From NCBI RefSeq assembly GCF_900591205.1, contig NZ_UUPU01000062.1:1-64000 (forward strand): a DNA stretch of 64,000 nt. The letters are read 5' to 3'. The stretch comes from Pseudomonas viridiflava. GTDB lineage: Bacteria > Pseudomonadota > Gammaproteobacteria > Pseudomonadales > Pseudomonadaceae. Shown here piece by piece: positions 51,222 through 59,743 of the stretch. The notes below the pieces were generated by a model, which made no database searches, was not told the origin of the DNA, and saw only the letters and a program-made list of their open reading frames with translations. The position numbers were made by a program, and so were the translations under genes. Position 1 is the stretch's first letter. Each line of letters opens with the position of its first letter.

Positions 51222-52394
51222 ATGGCAAACCCCTACGCCGAGTTGTTCCATGCTCCCGGCGCCCGGGCTTTTGTACTGGCGGGCATGCTGGCGCGCATGC
51301 CGGTGTCGATGACCGGTATCGGCTTGATTACCATGCTGTCGCAGGTGCACGGTGGTTATGGCCTGGCCGGTTCGGTAGCGGCGGTGTTTGCCTTGGCCAC
51401 GGCGTTTTGCGCGCCGCAGGTTTCACGCCTGGTCGACCGCTACAGCCAGGGCAAGGTGCTGCCGGTCGCCGCGCTGATCGGCGGTGGGGCGTTGTTGATG
51501 ATGTTGCTGTGCACCCGTTTGCAGGCGCCGAGCTGGACGCTGTTCCTGTTCGCCGCCCTGGCCGGTTGCATGCCCAACATGTCGGCCATGGTGCGCGCAC
51601 GCTGGACCGAGTTGTACCGCGGCCAGCCCAAGCTGCAAACCGCGTTTGCGCTGGAATCGGTACTGGATGAGGTGTGTTTTATCATCGGCCCGCCGATCTC
51701 GGTGGGGCTCAGTGTCGTGCTGTTTCCCGAAGCCGGGCCCTTGGTCGCGGCATTGCTGTTGGCGGTGGGCGTCACCACGTTTGTGCTGCAACGCGACACC
51801 GAACCTGGGGTGCACGAACACCATGAGCATCACGGTGGCTGGCTGATCGCCTCACCTTCGGTGCTGATCCTGATGATCCTGCTGCTGGCCATGGGCGTGA
51901 TTGTCGGTGTGGTAGATGTGGTCAGCGTGGCCTTTGCCCAACATCAGGGTCAGCCGGCGGCGGCGAGTATCGTGCTTTCGGTGTACGCCATCGGCTCATG
52001 CCTGGCAGGGTTGGCGTTCGGCACACTCAAACTCAAGGCGCCGCTGCCCCGGCAATTTCTGTTCTGTGGTGTGGCCACGGCACTGACCACTTTGCCGTTG
52101 CTGCTGGTGAACAATATCCCTGGGCTTGCGGTCGCGATTTTCATTTCCGGCCTGTTCTTCGCGCCCACGCTGATCGTGTCCATGGCCCTGGTGGAACGCA
52201 TCGTGCCGCCCAGCCGCCTCACCGAAGGCATGACCTGGTTGATCACCGGCCTCAGCATCGGCGTGGCTATCGGCGCCGCCAGCTCCGGGTGGATGATCGA
52301 CCACTTCGGCGCGACCAGTGGGTTCTGGGTCGCATTGGCGGCGGGCGCGGTGGTGATGGGCTCAGCGCTGTTGGGCTATCGGCGCCTGGGCTAA
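51222..52394 (+). CDS. MFS transporter
   Basis: A 390-residue major facilitator with 12 hydrophobic segments. The loop [23 protein letters not shown] corresponds to the conserved loop 2-3 motif; a histidine-rich segment EHHEHHGG occupies the central cytoplasmic loop. An ATG at 51222 is chosen over a GTG one codon earlier. The 3' end overlaps the end of the convergent ispG by 33 bp. It could export a product of the terpene cluster, but orientation and overlap do not demand it. Confidence 0.8.
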   Translation: MANPYAELFHAPGARAFVLAGMLARMPVSMTGIGLITMLSQVHGGYGLAGSVAAVFALATAFCAPQVSRLVDRYSQGKVLPVAALIGGGALLMMLLCTRLQAPSWTLFLFAALAGCMPNMSAMVRARWTELYRGQPKLQTAFALESVLDEVCFIIGPPISVGLSVVLFPEAGPLVAALLLAVGVTTFVLQRDTEPGVHEHHEHHGGWLIASPSVLILMILLLAMGVIVGVVDVVSVAFAQHQGQPAAASIVLSVYAIGSCLAGLAFGTLKLKAPLPRQFLFCGVATALTTLPLLLVNNIPGLAVAIFISGLFFAPTLIVSMALVERIVPPSRLTEGMTWLITGLSIGVAIGAASSGWMIDHFGATSGFWVALAAGAVVMGSALLGYRRLG

Positions 52395-53639
52395 CAGCAA
52401 CGCCTGCAAAGCCTGATGCTGAAGGCCATAGCGCGCAGCCACATAAGCTTCCAACAGGCAGATGAAATCTTCGGCAATGGTCGGCCCCTTCAGCGTCATC
52501 ACCCGCTCGCCATCCATATAGACCGGTGCCGAGGGATGTTCCCCGGCACCGGGCAAGGAGATGCCGATATCGGCCAAACGGCTTTCTCCGGGGCCATTGA
52601 CCACACACCCCATGACTGCCACCTGCATGCGCTCGACGCCGGGATAACGGCTACGCCACAGCGGAGTCTGTTCGCGCAGGTAGCTTTCGATACGCTGCGC
52701 CAGTTCCTGGAAAAACACGCTGGTGGTACGCCCGCACCCCGGACACGCCACCACTTGCGGCGTAAAGGCACGCAAACCCATGGTTTGTAGAATCTGTTGG
52801 GCGACCTGCACCTCTTTGGCACGCTCGCCGCCGGGGGCCGGGGTGAGGGAAATGCGCAGGGTGTCGCCGATACCTTCCTGCAGCAGCACGGCCAGGGCCG
52901 CCGTTGAGGCGACGATGCCCTTGGAGCCCATGCCGGCCTCGGTCAGCCCCAGGTGCAGGGGGAAATCGCAGCGTGCCGCCAGGTTGCGATACACCGCGAT
53001 CAGGTCCTGCACATGGCTGACCTTGGCCGACAACACAATATGATCGGCCGCTAACCCCACCTCGATTGCCCGGTGGGCATTGTCCAGCGCCGAAACCACC
53101 AGTGCCTCGCGCATCACCGCGTCGGCCGCCAGCGGTGCGAGGAGGGCGGCGTTGGCATCCATCATGCGCGCCAGCAGGTCCGGGTCGAGGCTGCCCCAGT
53201 TGACGCCGATGCGCACTGGTTTGTCATACCGACACGCCACCTCGATCATCTGGCAGAACTGTTCATCGCGCCGCGCGCCCTTGCCGACATTGCCGGGGTT
53301 GATCCGGTACTTGGCCAGGGCCTGGGCACATTCCGGGTACGCGGCCAGCAGGCGATGGCCATTGAAGTGAAAGTCGCCCACCAGGGGGACGTCGACATTG
53401 CGCCGGTCCAGCAGTTCGCGGATGGTCGCCACCTGGGCGGCCGCCTCGTGGCCGTTAACGGTGATGCGCACCAGCTCCGCACCGGCGCGGGCCAGGCTTT
53501 CGACCTGTGCGGCGGTGGCCTGGGCGTCGGCGGTGTCGGTATTGGTCATGGCCTGGACCACAATCGGTGCGTCGCTGCCCAGGCACACGTTGCCGATCTG
53601 TACTTGACGCGTGAGGCGACGCGCAATCGGGATGTTCAT
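52362..53639 (-). CDS. ispG: HMBPP synthase IspG (GcpE), long beta-proteobacterial form
   Basis: A 425-residue [4Fe-4S] enzyme converting MEcPP to HMBPP, the sixth MEP step. Cluster cysteines are in [10 protein letters not shown] and [11 protein letters not shown]. Pseudomonas housekeeping IspG is about 370 residues; this one carries the extra [20 protein letters not shown] region and the [19 protein letters not shown] wording of Burkholderia-type IspG, so it is probably a second, acquired copy. It is the last gene of the terpene synthase-dxs-ispH-ispG operon, 18 bp after ispH. Confidence 0.93.
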   Translation of the reverse strand: MNIPIARRLTRQVQIGNVCLGSDAPIVVQAMTNTDTADAQATAAQVESLARAGAELVRITVNGHEAAAQVATIRELLDRRNVDVPLVGDFHFNGHRLLAAYPECAQALAKYRINPGNVGKGARRDEQFCQMIEVACRYDKPVRIGVNWGSLDPDLLARMMDANAALLAPLAADAVMREALVVSALDNAHRAIEVGLAADHIVLSAKVSHVQDLIAVYRNLAARCDFPLHLGLTEAGMGSKGIVASTAALAVLLQEGIGDTLRISLTPAPGGERAKEVQVAQQILQTMGLRAFTPQVVACPGCGRTTSVFFQELAQRIESYLREQTPLWRSRYPGVERMQVAVMGCVVNGPGESRLADIGISLPGAGEHPSAPVYMDGERVMTLKGPTIAEDFICLLEAYVAARYGLQHQALQALLLAQAPIAQQR

Positions 53640-53657
53640 GGTGGTAACTCCTCGGGC

Positions 53658-54587
53658 CTATTGCCGCACAATCAGGCCGGCTGGCGGGCGAAACTGCACG
53701 TGCTCCTCGCGCCCTGGCAAGGTCTGGATGTGCAGCGGTTCAATACGCGCCAGGGCTGCGATGACGTCCTGCACCGAAGCCTCCGGGGTTGACGCGCCGG
53801 CGCTGATTCCCACGCTCATCTGCGGGGTAAACCAGCGAGCATCTACTTCGTTGCCGTCGGCCACCAGGTAGCTGGGTGTGCCGCTGTCGTTGGCCAGTGT
53901 GCACAAAGTCACGGCGTTGGCGCTGTTGGGGCTGCCGACCACCAGCAACACGTCCACCTGGGGGCACAGCTCGCGCACGGCCTGCTGGCGGTTCTGCACC
54001 GCATAGCAGATGTCGCGGTTGGCCGGCCCGACAAGCTGCGGATAGCGCTGCTTCAGGGCGTCGATCACGCTGCGCGTGGCATCGACACTCAACGTGGTCT
54101 GAGTGAGGTAGGCCAACGGCGTCTCGGCAGGAAACGTCAGGGCCTGCACCTGTTCGACGGTCTGGATCAAGGTGATGGGTGCGTCGACCTGGCCTTGGAT
54201 GCCGATGACTTCCGGGTGCCCAGGCTCGCCGATAAGGATCAACTGGTAACCCTTTGCAGCGTATTGGCGCCCATGCAGATGCACTTTGGTCACCAGCGGG
54301 CAGGTGGCATCGAGCACCTGGAGTGCACGCTGTGCAGCCTGGTGTTCCACCGCTCGCGCCACCCCGTGTGCGCTGAAAATAGTCACGGCACCCACCGGCA
54401 CCTGCTCCAACTCTTCGACAAATACGGCACCCTGGTCGCGCAGTGACTGCACTACATGGCGGTTATGCACGATTTCATGGCGCACGTAGACCGGTGCGCC
54501 GAAGTGTTCCAGGGCCTGTTCAACGGTGTCGATGGCGCGTACCACGCCGGCACAGAAGCCCCGTGGCTGGGCCAGGATAATGTTCAT
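53658..54587 (-). CDS. ispH: HMBPP reductase IspH (LytB)
   Basis: A 309-residue [4Fe-4S] reductase making IPP and DMAPP from HMBPP, the last MEP step. The cluster cysteines lie in [26 protein letters not shown] and, by family, the later cysteine region near [17 protein letters not shown]. Catalytic Glu and Thr are in TQTTLS and [10 protein letters not shown]. It starts [19 protein letters not shown], closer to the Burkholderia form than to the Pseudomonas [15 protein letters not shown] form I recall. It overlaps dxs by four bases. Confidence 0.93.
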   Translation of the reverse strand: MNIILAQPRGFCAGVVRAIDTVEQALEHFGAPVYVRHEIVHNRHVVQSLRDQGAVFVEELEQVPVGAVTIFSAHGVARAVEHQAAQRALQVLDATCPLVTKVHLHGRQYAAKGYQLILIGEPGHPEVIGIQGQVDAPITLIQTVEQVQALTFPAETPLAYLTQTTLSVDATRSVIDALKQRYPQLVGPANRDICYAVQNRQQAVRELCPQVDVLLVVGSPNSANAVTLCTLANDSGTPSYLVADGNEVDARWFTPQMSVGISAGASTPEASVQDVIAALARIEPLHIQTLPGREEHVQFRPPAGLIVRQ

Positions 54588-56413
54588 GTGCAGGCGCTCG
54601 CGTGGTAGGCCGGTGCGGCGCTGGGCAATGGATAGCCCAGCTGGTGTTCATCGGCGAAGCGTTGTATCGCGTGCATGATGCCCTCGGCGTCCAGGCCGCA
54701 CTGGCTCAGGAGCTGCTCAGGTGTACCGTGTTCGATAAAGTGGTCGGGCAGGCCCAGTTGCAGCAACGCAGGCCGCAGGTTCTGGCTGGCCAGGTATTCC
54801 AGGCAGGCCGAGCCTGCACCGCCCATCACGCAGCCTTCTTCAACCGTCACCAGCCAATCATGCTCGCGTGCCAGCGCCTGGAGCAGGCTGTGGTCCAGGG
54901 GTTTGATAAAGCGCATGTTGGCCAGGGTGGCGTCGAACAACTCTGCCGCTGCCAACGCCCTTTGTGTCATTGAACCAAAGGCCAGGATGGCGATACGTTT
55001 GCCGTGGACCTGGGTGCACGTGCGGCGGATTTCGCCTTTGCCCACCGCCAGTTCGGTCAGCTCGGGTGACGGCGCGATACCGCTCCCCGAGCCCCGAGGG
55101 TAGCGCACGGCGCACGGCCCCGGTTGCTGAAGGGCGGTGTGCAGCATCTGTCGACATTCCTGCTCGTCGGCGGGTGCCATCACGGTGAGATGGGGGATAC
55201 AGCGCATATAAGCGATATCGAAGGCACCCATATGAGTGGCACCGTCTGCCCCTACGATGCCTGCGCGGTCGATGGCAAACACCACCGGCAGTTGCTGCAG
55301 GGCAATGTCGTGGATCAGTTGGTCATAACCGCGTTGCAGGAACGTCGAGTAGATGGCCACCACCGGCTTCATGCCATCGGCGGCAAGGCCGGCAGCGAAT
55401 GTCAGCGCGTGCTGCTCGGCGATCCCGACGTCAAAGTAACGCTCGGCATACTGTCGCTCAAACGCCACCAGCCCGGAGCCTTCGCGCATGGCTGGGGTGA
55501 TCACCACTACCCGCGGGTCGCGCTCGGCTTCATCCGCCAGCCATTGGCCGAACACTTGGGTGTAGGTGGGCGCGCCGGGAGTCGAGGGGCGAATGCCTTG
55601 GATCGGATCGAACTTGCCCGGCCCGTGATAGAGCACCGGGTCGGCGGCAGCGGGCGAATAGCCGTGGCCTTTCTCGGTGATGATGTGCAGCAGCTGTGGG
55701 CCACGCTGGCTTTTCAGGTGGCGCAACGTGTCGACCAGTTCGCCAAGGTCATGCCCGTCGATAGGGCCGTGGTAGGTCAGGCCCATGGCCTTGAACACAC
55801 TGGGGTCGTGGCTGCCGTGGCGGTCGGCGGTCAGGGCGCCCAGATGCTCGCGCAACATGCCCACCGAGGGCGAGATCGACATGTCGTTGTCATTAAGGAT
55901 CACCAGAAATGGCAAGTCGCGGAACAGCCCTGCGTTGTTGAGCGCCTCGAAGGCCATGCCGCCGCTCAGGGCTCCGTCACCGATCACGGCGATGCAGTGG
56001 CGCGAATGCCCCAGGTTACGAGCAGCCAGGGCCATGCCCAGCGCGGCCGAAATCGAGGTGCTGGAATGGGCGGTGCCGAAACAGTCGTAGCCTGACTCGC
56101 ACCGGCGCGGAAACCCCGAAATCCCTCCGAGTTGACGAAGGCCAGGCATGTCTTCGCGGCGCCCGGTAAGGATCTTGTGGGCATACGCCTGATGCCCTAC
56201 GTCCCACACAATGCGGTCGCCCGGGGTGTCGAACACGTAATGCAGGGCGATGGTCAGTTCAACGGTGCCCAGGTTGGCCGACAGATGGCCGCCCGTGGCG
56301 CTGACGCTCTGCAGGATAAACGCCCGCAGTTCGTCCGCCAGCGGCCCGAGTGCAGCGGGGTGCAGGGTGCGCAGGCGAGTGGGGCTGTCGACGGTGCCGA
56401 GGAATTCGAACAT
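54584..56413 (-). CDS. dxs: 1-deoxy-D-xylulose-5-phosphate synthase Dxs, cluster copy
   Basis: A 609-residue thiamine diphosphate enzyme condensing pyruvate and glyceraldehyde 3-phosphate, the committing MEP step. The ThDP-binding [18 protein letters not shown], the [22 protein letters not shown]-terminus, the catalytic His in [11 protein letters not shown] and [17 protein letters not shown] are present. The opening ([11 protein letters not shown]) and [10 protein letters not shown] follow the beta-proteobacterial type instead of the Pseudomonas FGAGLGVIEL type. It starts 15 bp after the terpene synthase gene, in the same operon. Dxs is the main flux control point of the pathway. Confidence 0.94.
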   Translation of the reverse strand: MFEFLGTVDSPTRLRTLHPAALGPLADELRAFILQSVSATGGHLSANLGTVELTIALHYVFDTPGDRIVWDVGHQAYAHKILTGRREDMPGLRQLGGISGFPRRCESGYDCFGTAHSSTSISAALGMALAARNLGHSRHCIAVIGDGALSGGMAFEALNNAGLFRDLPFLVILNDNDMSISPSVGMLREHLGALTADRHGSHDPSVFKAMGLTYHGPIDGHDLGELVDTLRHLKSQRGPQLLHIITEKGHGYSPAAADPVLYHGPGKFDPIQGIRPSTPGAPTYTQVFGQWLADEAERDPRVVVITPAMREGSGLVAFERQYAERYFDVGIAEQHALTFAAGLAADGMKPVVAIYSTFLQRGYDQLIHDIALQQLPVVFAIDRAGIVGADGATHMGAFDIAYMRCIPHLTVMAPADEQECRQMLHTALQQPGPCAVRYPRGSGSGIAPSPELTELAVGKGEIRRTCTQVHGKRIAILAFGSMTQRALAAAELFDATLANMRFIKPLDHSLLQALAREHDWLVTVEEGCVMGGAGSACLEYLASQNLRPALLQLGLPDHFIEHGTPEQLLSQCGLDAEGIMHAIQRFADEHQLGYPLPSAAPAYHASACT

Positions 56414-56428
56414 GGTGGGGGCTCGCTA

Positions 56429-57448
56429 TTAATTGTCGACGCTGACGACCGTCGACAGATTGTTTTCGAAATCCACTACATAGTGTTCCCACGCGCAGTT
56501 GGTCAGTGTCTTCAAATAACGGGCGGTGTCATTTTGCATCCATATTTGATGACCAACGATCCAGGTCTGCAGCTCCTGTATATAGGTGTCCAAGGGCGGG
56601 CTCTTTTGCTCGGAGAGTAACTTGCAGAGTGCTGTGAAGTTTGTAAACTCATTGGCGATTCGACCGGTAACACGCGTGATGGCGTCTTGCAATGTATCGC
56701 CGTGACTGACGTACGCAATCACTATGTTCTCATAACGCCCACGTTGTTCTAATTCATCGCCGAGGCTGTACAGGTCATTACTCCAACTAATGATGTTGTT
56801 CGCGAGTGCCGTTAATTTTTGTACGGCTGGCGAGTAACGTTCGCTGTCGCGTAGTTTTCTGTCTGGCGTAAGACCTAATAATTCAAAACTTGGGATAAGC
56901 CCGATGCTGTAGCGACGCAGCGTTTCATATTGCGTTACGGTGATCGGTAACTCGTGCAGGTAGCCCAGCAGCAACAGGGCGGTGCTGCCATACATCATGC
57001 GGATGCCGTGGGCAAAATGCTGGAGACGTTCTACTCCAAGCGCCGGTTTGAATTGGCGACAGATATCCCGCCATGCAGGTTCGGCAAAAAACGATGTGGT
57101 GTCTGCGCCTTCCTGTTCCAGTACATCAAAGATTGCGGTAACGGCGCTGATCGTTTCGGGTGAAGGTGGATGTGGCTGATCAAATATCACATCGTCGACT
57201 ACAAACAGCCAGGTGAGATAGGCAGCGATGGCTTGCAGCATCGCAAGTGACGCAGTGGGATAACAGCGTGCTGCCAACCAGCCGAATTTGCCCTGAGCGA
57301 TTCGAGCTCGGGAGGCTTCGTCGGTGACCAAATGATATTTGTCCACCCACTCGAAAACATGCAGGTCCAATAATTGCGCGTAGGGAGAGCACGTTAATTG
57401 CCACGGCCAGTGGAAAATAGGAATGTGCAGTCGAATAGGTGCGTTCAT
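56429..57448 (-). CDS. Class I terpene synthase (probable sesquiterpene cyclase)
   Basis: A 339-residue bacterial type I terpene synthase. All hallmark residues are in place: the aspartate-rich FVVDDVIFD (D85, D86, D90), a pyrophosphate-sensor Arg at 178, exactly 46 residues before the NSE motif N224-D-L-Y-S228-x3-E232, and the RY pair R310-Y311 near the end. It ionises an isoprenyl diphosphate with three Mg2+ and cyclises it. Product unknown; the length suits a sesquiterpene or related cyclase. Codon use and base composition are visibly more AT-rich than the neighbours. First gene of an operon with dxs, ispH and ispG; no P450, methyltransferase or prenyltransferase is adjacent. Confidence 0.92.
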   Translation of the reverse strand: MNAPIRLHIPIFHWPWQLTCSPYAQLLDLHVFEWVDKYHLVTDEASRARIAQGKFGWLAARCYPTASLAMLQAIAAYLTWLFVVDDVIFDQPHPPSPETISAVTAIFDVLEQEGADTTSFFAEPAWRDICRQFKPALGVERLQHFAHGIRMMYGSTALLLLGYLHELPITVTQYETLRRYSIGLIPSFELLGLTPDRKLRDSERYSPAVQKLTALANNIISWSNDLYSLGDELEQRGRYENIVIAYVSHGDTLQDAITRVTGRIANEFTNFTALCKLLSEQKSPPLDTYIQELQTWIVGHQIWMQNDTARYLKTLTNCAWEHYVVDFENNLSTVVSVDN

Positions 57449-57730
57449 GCTAATGATCCATCAGGTTATGCCATTGGACGATAACTGCGGACCAAACACA
57501 CTGGCGGGTTTTAGGGACTGGAAATAGTTAATTTAGAACTTTCAAGCGAGAGCGCAATACAAAGGAATAGTTTTATTTGGAATGGTATGGCTTAGAAAAA
57601 ACAATATCGGGTTTATATAATTAAAGGTATGGGTTTTTATCGCCAGTCAATAGGTGTGTGTAAGGGGGGGATGCACTTCCAGTTGCTACGCTTGTTCTCA
57701 TCACGTCTCTGCGAAAAGGAAGTAATTGTC
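57449..57730. promoter_or_regulatory. AT-rich divergent promoter region of the terpene cluster
   Basis: A 282-bp gap between the divergent terpene synthase and dxr genes, markedly richer in A and T than the surrounding DNA (for example TTTATATAATTAAAGG near 57612-57627, with a TATAAT-like element). It should hold both promoters. I see no long palindrome and no regulator gene in the cluster. Confidence 0.5.
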
Positions 57731-58912
57731 ATGATGCAACGCCTGCTCGTTCTCGGTTCAACCGGGTCGGTCGGCGACAGTGTTTTAGATGTAGTCGCGC
57801 GTCACCCCGAGGCATTTATGGTCCAGGGTCTTACCGCCCATCGCCGTATGGACAAGCTGTACCAGCAATGCCTGCGATTTCGGCCCGCGATAGCGGTGGT
57901 CAGTGAGCCGCAACACGCCATTGAATTGCAGGCGCATCTGCTGGCGGCCGGCGTGCCCACCGAGGTGCTATGTGGCACCGATGCGTTGTGTGCAGCAGCG
58001 CGGGAGTCGCAGGTCGACACCGTGGTAGCCGCCATTGTTGGCGCGGCAGGGTTATTGCCGACCTTGAGCGCCGCACAGGCCGGCAAGAAAATCCTCCTGG
58101 CCAACAAGGAGGCGTTAGTCGTCTCGGGTGCATTGTTCATTGAAACCGCTGCCAGGGCAGGCGCCATCGTGATCCCGCTGGACAGTGAGCACAACGCGAT
58201 TTTCCAGTGCCTGCAAGGATGCCATGGCTCGCTTGAAGGCGTTGAGCGCCTGGTGCTCACGGCCTCAGGCGGGCCTTTCAGAGGCTGGCCGCTGGACTGC
58301 CTGGCCGAGGCCACACCCGAGCAAGCCTGCGCCCACCCCAACTGGTCCATGGGGCGCAAGATTTCTGTGGACTGCGCGACCATGATGAACAAGGGCCTGG
58401 AAATTATCGAGGCCCATTGGTTGTTCAACCTGCCAGCGGAGCGCATCGAAGCCCTGATTCATCCGCAAAGCGTGGTGCATTCCATGGTGGTGTTTCGTGA
58501 TCAATCGGTAATGGCGCAACTGGGCAACCCCGACATGCGCATGCCGGTGGCCCATGCTTTGGCGTATCCGCAGCGAATTGAGTCGGGTGTGGCGCCGCTG
58601 GACCTGACCCGCTTTGCCGGGCTGACCTTCGAACACCCCGACGTGCAGCGTTTTCCCTGCCTTGGCCTGGCATTACAGGTATTGGCCGACGGCGCCCGGG
58701 CCAGTGCCGCCATGAATGCCGCCAACGAGGTGGCGGTCGAGGCGTTCCTGGGCCGGCGTATTCGATTTACCCAGATTTGCGAGGTAGTCGACCAGACATT
58801 GCAACATGTCGAACTGCCCGACGAAGCTGACCTTGAAGCGATTCTCGACCTGGACCACCAGGCGCGGCGACTGGCGCGCGAGCATGTGCGCCTGTGTGTG
58901 TCGAGCGTCTAG
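57731..58912 (+). CDS. dxr: 1-deoxy-D-xylulose-5-phosphate reductoisomerase Dxr, cluster copy
   Basis: A 393-residue NADPH enzyme making MEP, the second pathway step. LVLGSTGSVGDSVLDVVARHPE is the dinucleotide site, LLANKEALVVSG and PLDSEHNAIFQC the catalytic loop, TASGGPFRGWPL the flexible loop, and ISVDCATMMNKGLEIIEAHWLF with LIHPQSVVHS the substrate and metal site. AAGGA lies before the tandem ATGs at 57731 and 57734; upstream codons have no homology. It is divergent from the terpene synthase operon and completes the first-two plus last-two MEP set. Confidence 0.93.
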   Translation: MMQRLLVLGSTGSVGDSVLDVVARHPEAFMVQGLTAHRRMDKLYQQCLRFRPAIAVVSEPQHAIELQAHLLAAGVPTEVLCGTDALCAAARESQVDTVVAAIVGAAGLLPTLSAAQAGKKILLANKEALVVSGALFIETAARAGAIVIPLDSEHNAIFQCLQGCHGSLEGVERLVLTASGGPFRGWPLDCLAEATPEQACAHPNWSMGRKISVDCATMMNKGLEIIEAHWLFNLPAERIEALIHPQSVVHSMVVFRDQSVMAQLGNPDMRMPVAHALAYPQRIESGVAPLDLTRFAGLTFEHPDVQRFPCLGLALQVLADGARASAAMNAANEVAVEAFLGRRIRFTQICEVVDQTLQHVELPDEADLEAILDLDHQARRLAREHVRLCVSSV

Positions 58913-58921
58913 GTTCGATCT

Positions 58922-59287
58922 TCAGCCAGCCGCCGGGCAAACATCTGCGCCGTCGTGTTGCAGGAACTCCTTCAGCGCCTGGCGCGTGAGGTCATTGAGC
59001 GTGACTTTTTTACGGGTGGCCGCCAGGGCCGCAGCCAAATGCAGGTCATGGCCGACGCGGACATTGAACGAGCCTTTGCACGGTTTTTCCGCTGTTTGCC
59101 CCAGCGCCTGGCAGGTAGCGAGATAGTCGTCCACCGCCTCACGAAATGCCGCGTCCAGATCGGCGACGGTTTTGCCTTCGTAGCTCACCAGTGCCTTGAT
59201 GAACAGAATCTTGCCGAACAGGCAGTTGTCTTCGACGCTGGCCTCGATAGAGCCGATGTAGCCTTGGTGTTTCAGTTGGTTGTCCAC
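58922..59287 (-). CDS. hicB: HicB-type antitoxin
   Basis: A 121-residue antitoxin. The N-terminal half is the RNase H-like HicB fold (YIGSIEASVEDNCLFGKILFIKALVSYEGKTVADLDAAFREAVDDY) and the C-terminal end is a ribbon-helix-helix motif (KGSFNVRVGHDLHLAAALAA, TLNDLTRQALKEFL). A GTG start at 59287 has AGGAG nine bases upstream. It overlaps hicA by 16 bases and should bind the toxin and the palindrome at 59553. Confidence 0.87.
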   Translation of the reverse strand: MDNQLKHQGYIGSIEASVEDNCLFGKILFIKALVSYEGKTVADLDAAFREAVDDYLATCQALGQTAEKPCKGSFNVRVGHDLHLAAALAATRKKVTLNDLTRQALKEFLQHDGADVCPAAG

Positions 59288-59535
59288 TGAATCAGTTCTC
59301 CTGATTTCAATTGTTCGATGATCTGGCGCCGAATGTAGTGTTTCAGTTCGTTGCCGGGGTGGGGTTTGTGCCGCGTGATCATTGCACTGGGGTCACCGAT
59401 GTCGAATTTGACGCGGCTTCCTGCCCCTTCAATCTGTGTGTAGCCCAGCCGATGCAGCAGCGTTACCAATTCTGGCCAGGTAAATGCCATGTGCTCATTG
59501 AGCAGTTTGGCGAGCAGCTTTTCATTTTTGGACAC
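59272..59535 (-). CDS. hicA: HicA-type mRNA interferase toxin
   Basis: An 87-residue toxin with the double-stranded-RNA-binding-like HicA fold: WPELVTLLHRLGYTQIEGAGSRVKF, the catalytic-region histidines in ITRHKPHPGNELKHY, and QIIEQLKSG at the end. A GTG start at 59535 follows AGGGAG. Toxin-first order and the overlap with hicB fit the family. It lies between the terpene cluster and the pyoverdine-type synthetase. Confidence 0.87.
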   Translation of the reverse strand: MSKNEKLLAKLLNEHMAFTWPELVTLLHRLGYTQIEGAGSRVKFDIGDPSAMITRHKPHPGNELKHYIRRQIIEQLKSGELIQWTTN

Positions 59536-59552
59536 GGCGCTCCCTGATCGCG

Positions 59553-59564
59553 ACTAAATTTAGT
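59553..59564. promoter_or_regulatory. Palindrome before hicAB
   Basis: ACTAAATTTAGT, a perfect 12-bp palindrome, ends near 17 bp before the hicA start codon. It is a suitable autoregulatory site for the ribbon-helix-helix domain of HicB. Confidence 0.5.
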
Positions 59565-59663
59565 TGCAAAAAGTGGTGTTCGTCAATGCTAGCTGGTGTT
59601 CCGTTGGTCTGGCCGAGATTGATGTAACCCTTGATGACACGCCGCTTCACGCCCTCATTCCCG

Positions 59664-59688
59664 GCTAATTTTTCCCCGCCCGGTTCGT
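59664..59688 (+). promoter_or_regulatory. Candidate PvdS (iron-starvation) promoter before the NRPS
   Basis: GCTAATT at 59664-59670 and CGT at 59686-59688 are separated by 15 nt. The sigma factor PvdS of fluorescent pseudomonads recognises (G/C)CTAAAT with CGT 15-17 nt downstream, so this is a one-mismatch candidate. It lies 55 bp before the start codon. Confidence 0.5.
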
Positions 59689-59743
59689 TTTATAGGGACG
59701 ACGTGCCTTTGTGCTTCCTGCCTATTGCTCCGGACTCCAAGAA

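Noticed and set aside
59556-59584. TAAAT...CGT as a PvdS box
   Set aside because: The spacing is about 21 nt instead of 15-17, and the TAAAT belongs to the hicAB palindrome; the box at 59664 fits better.
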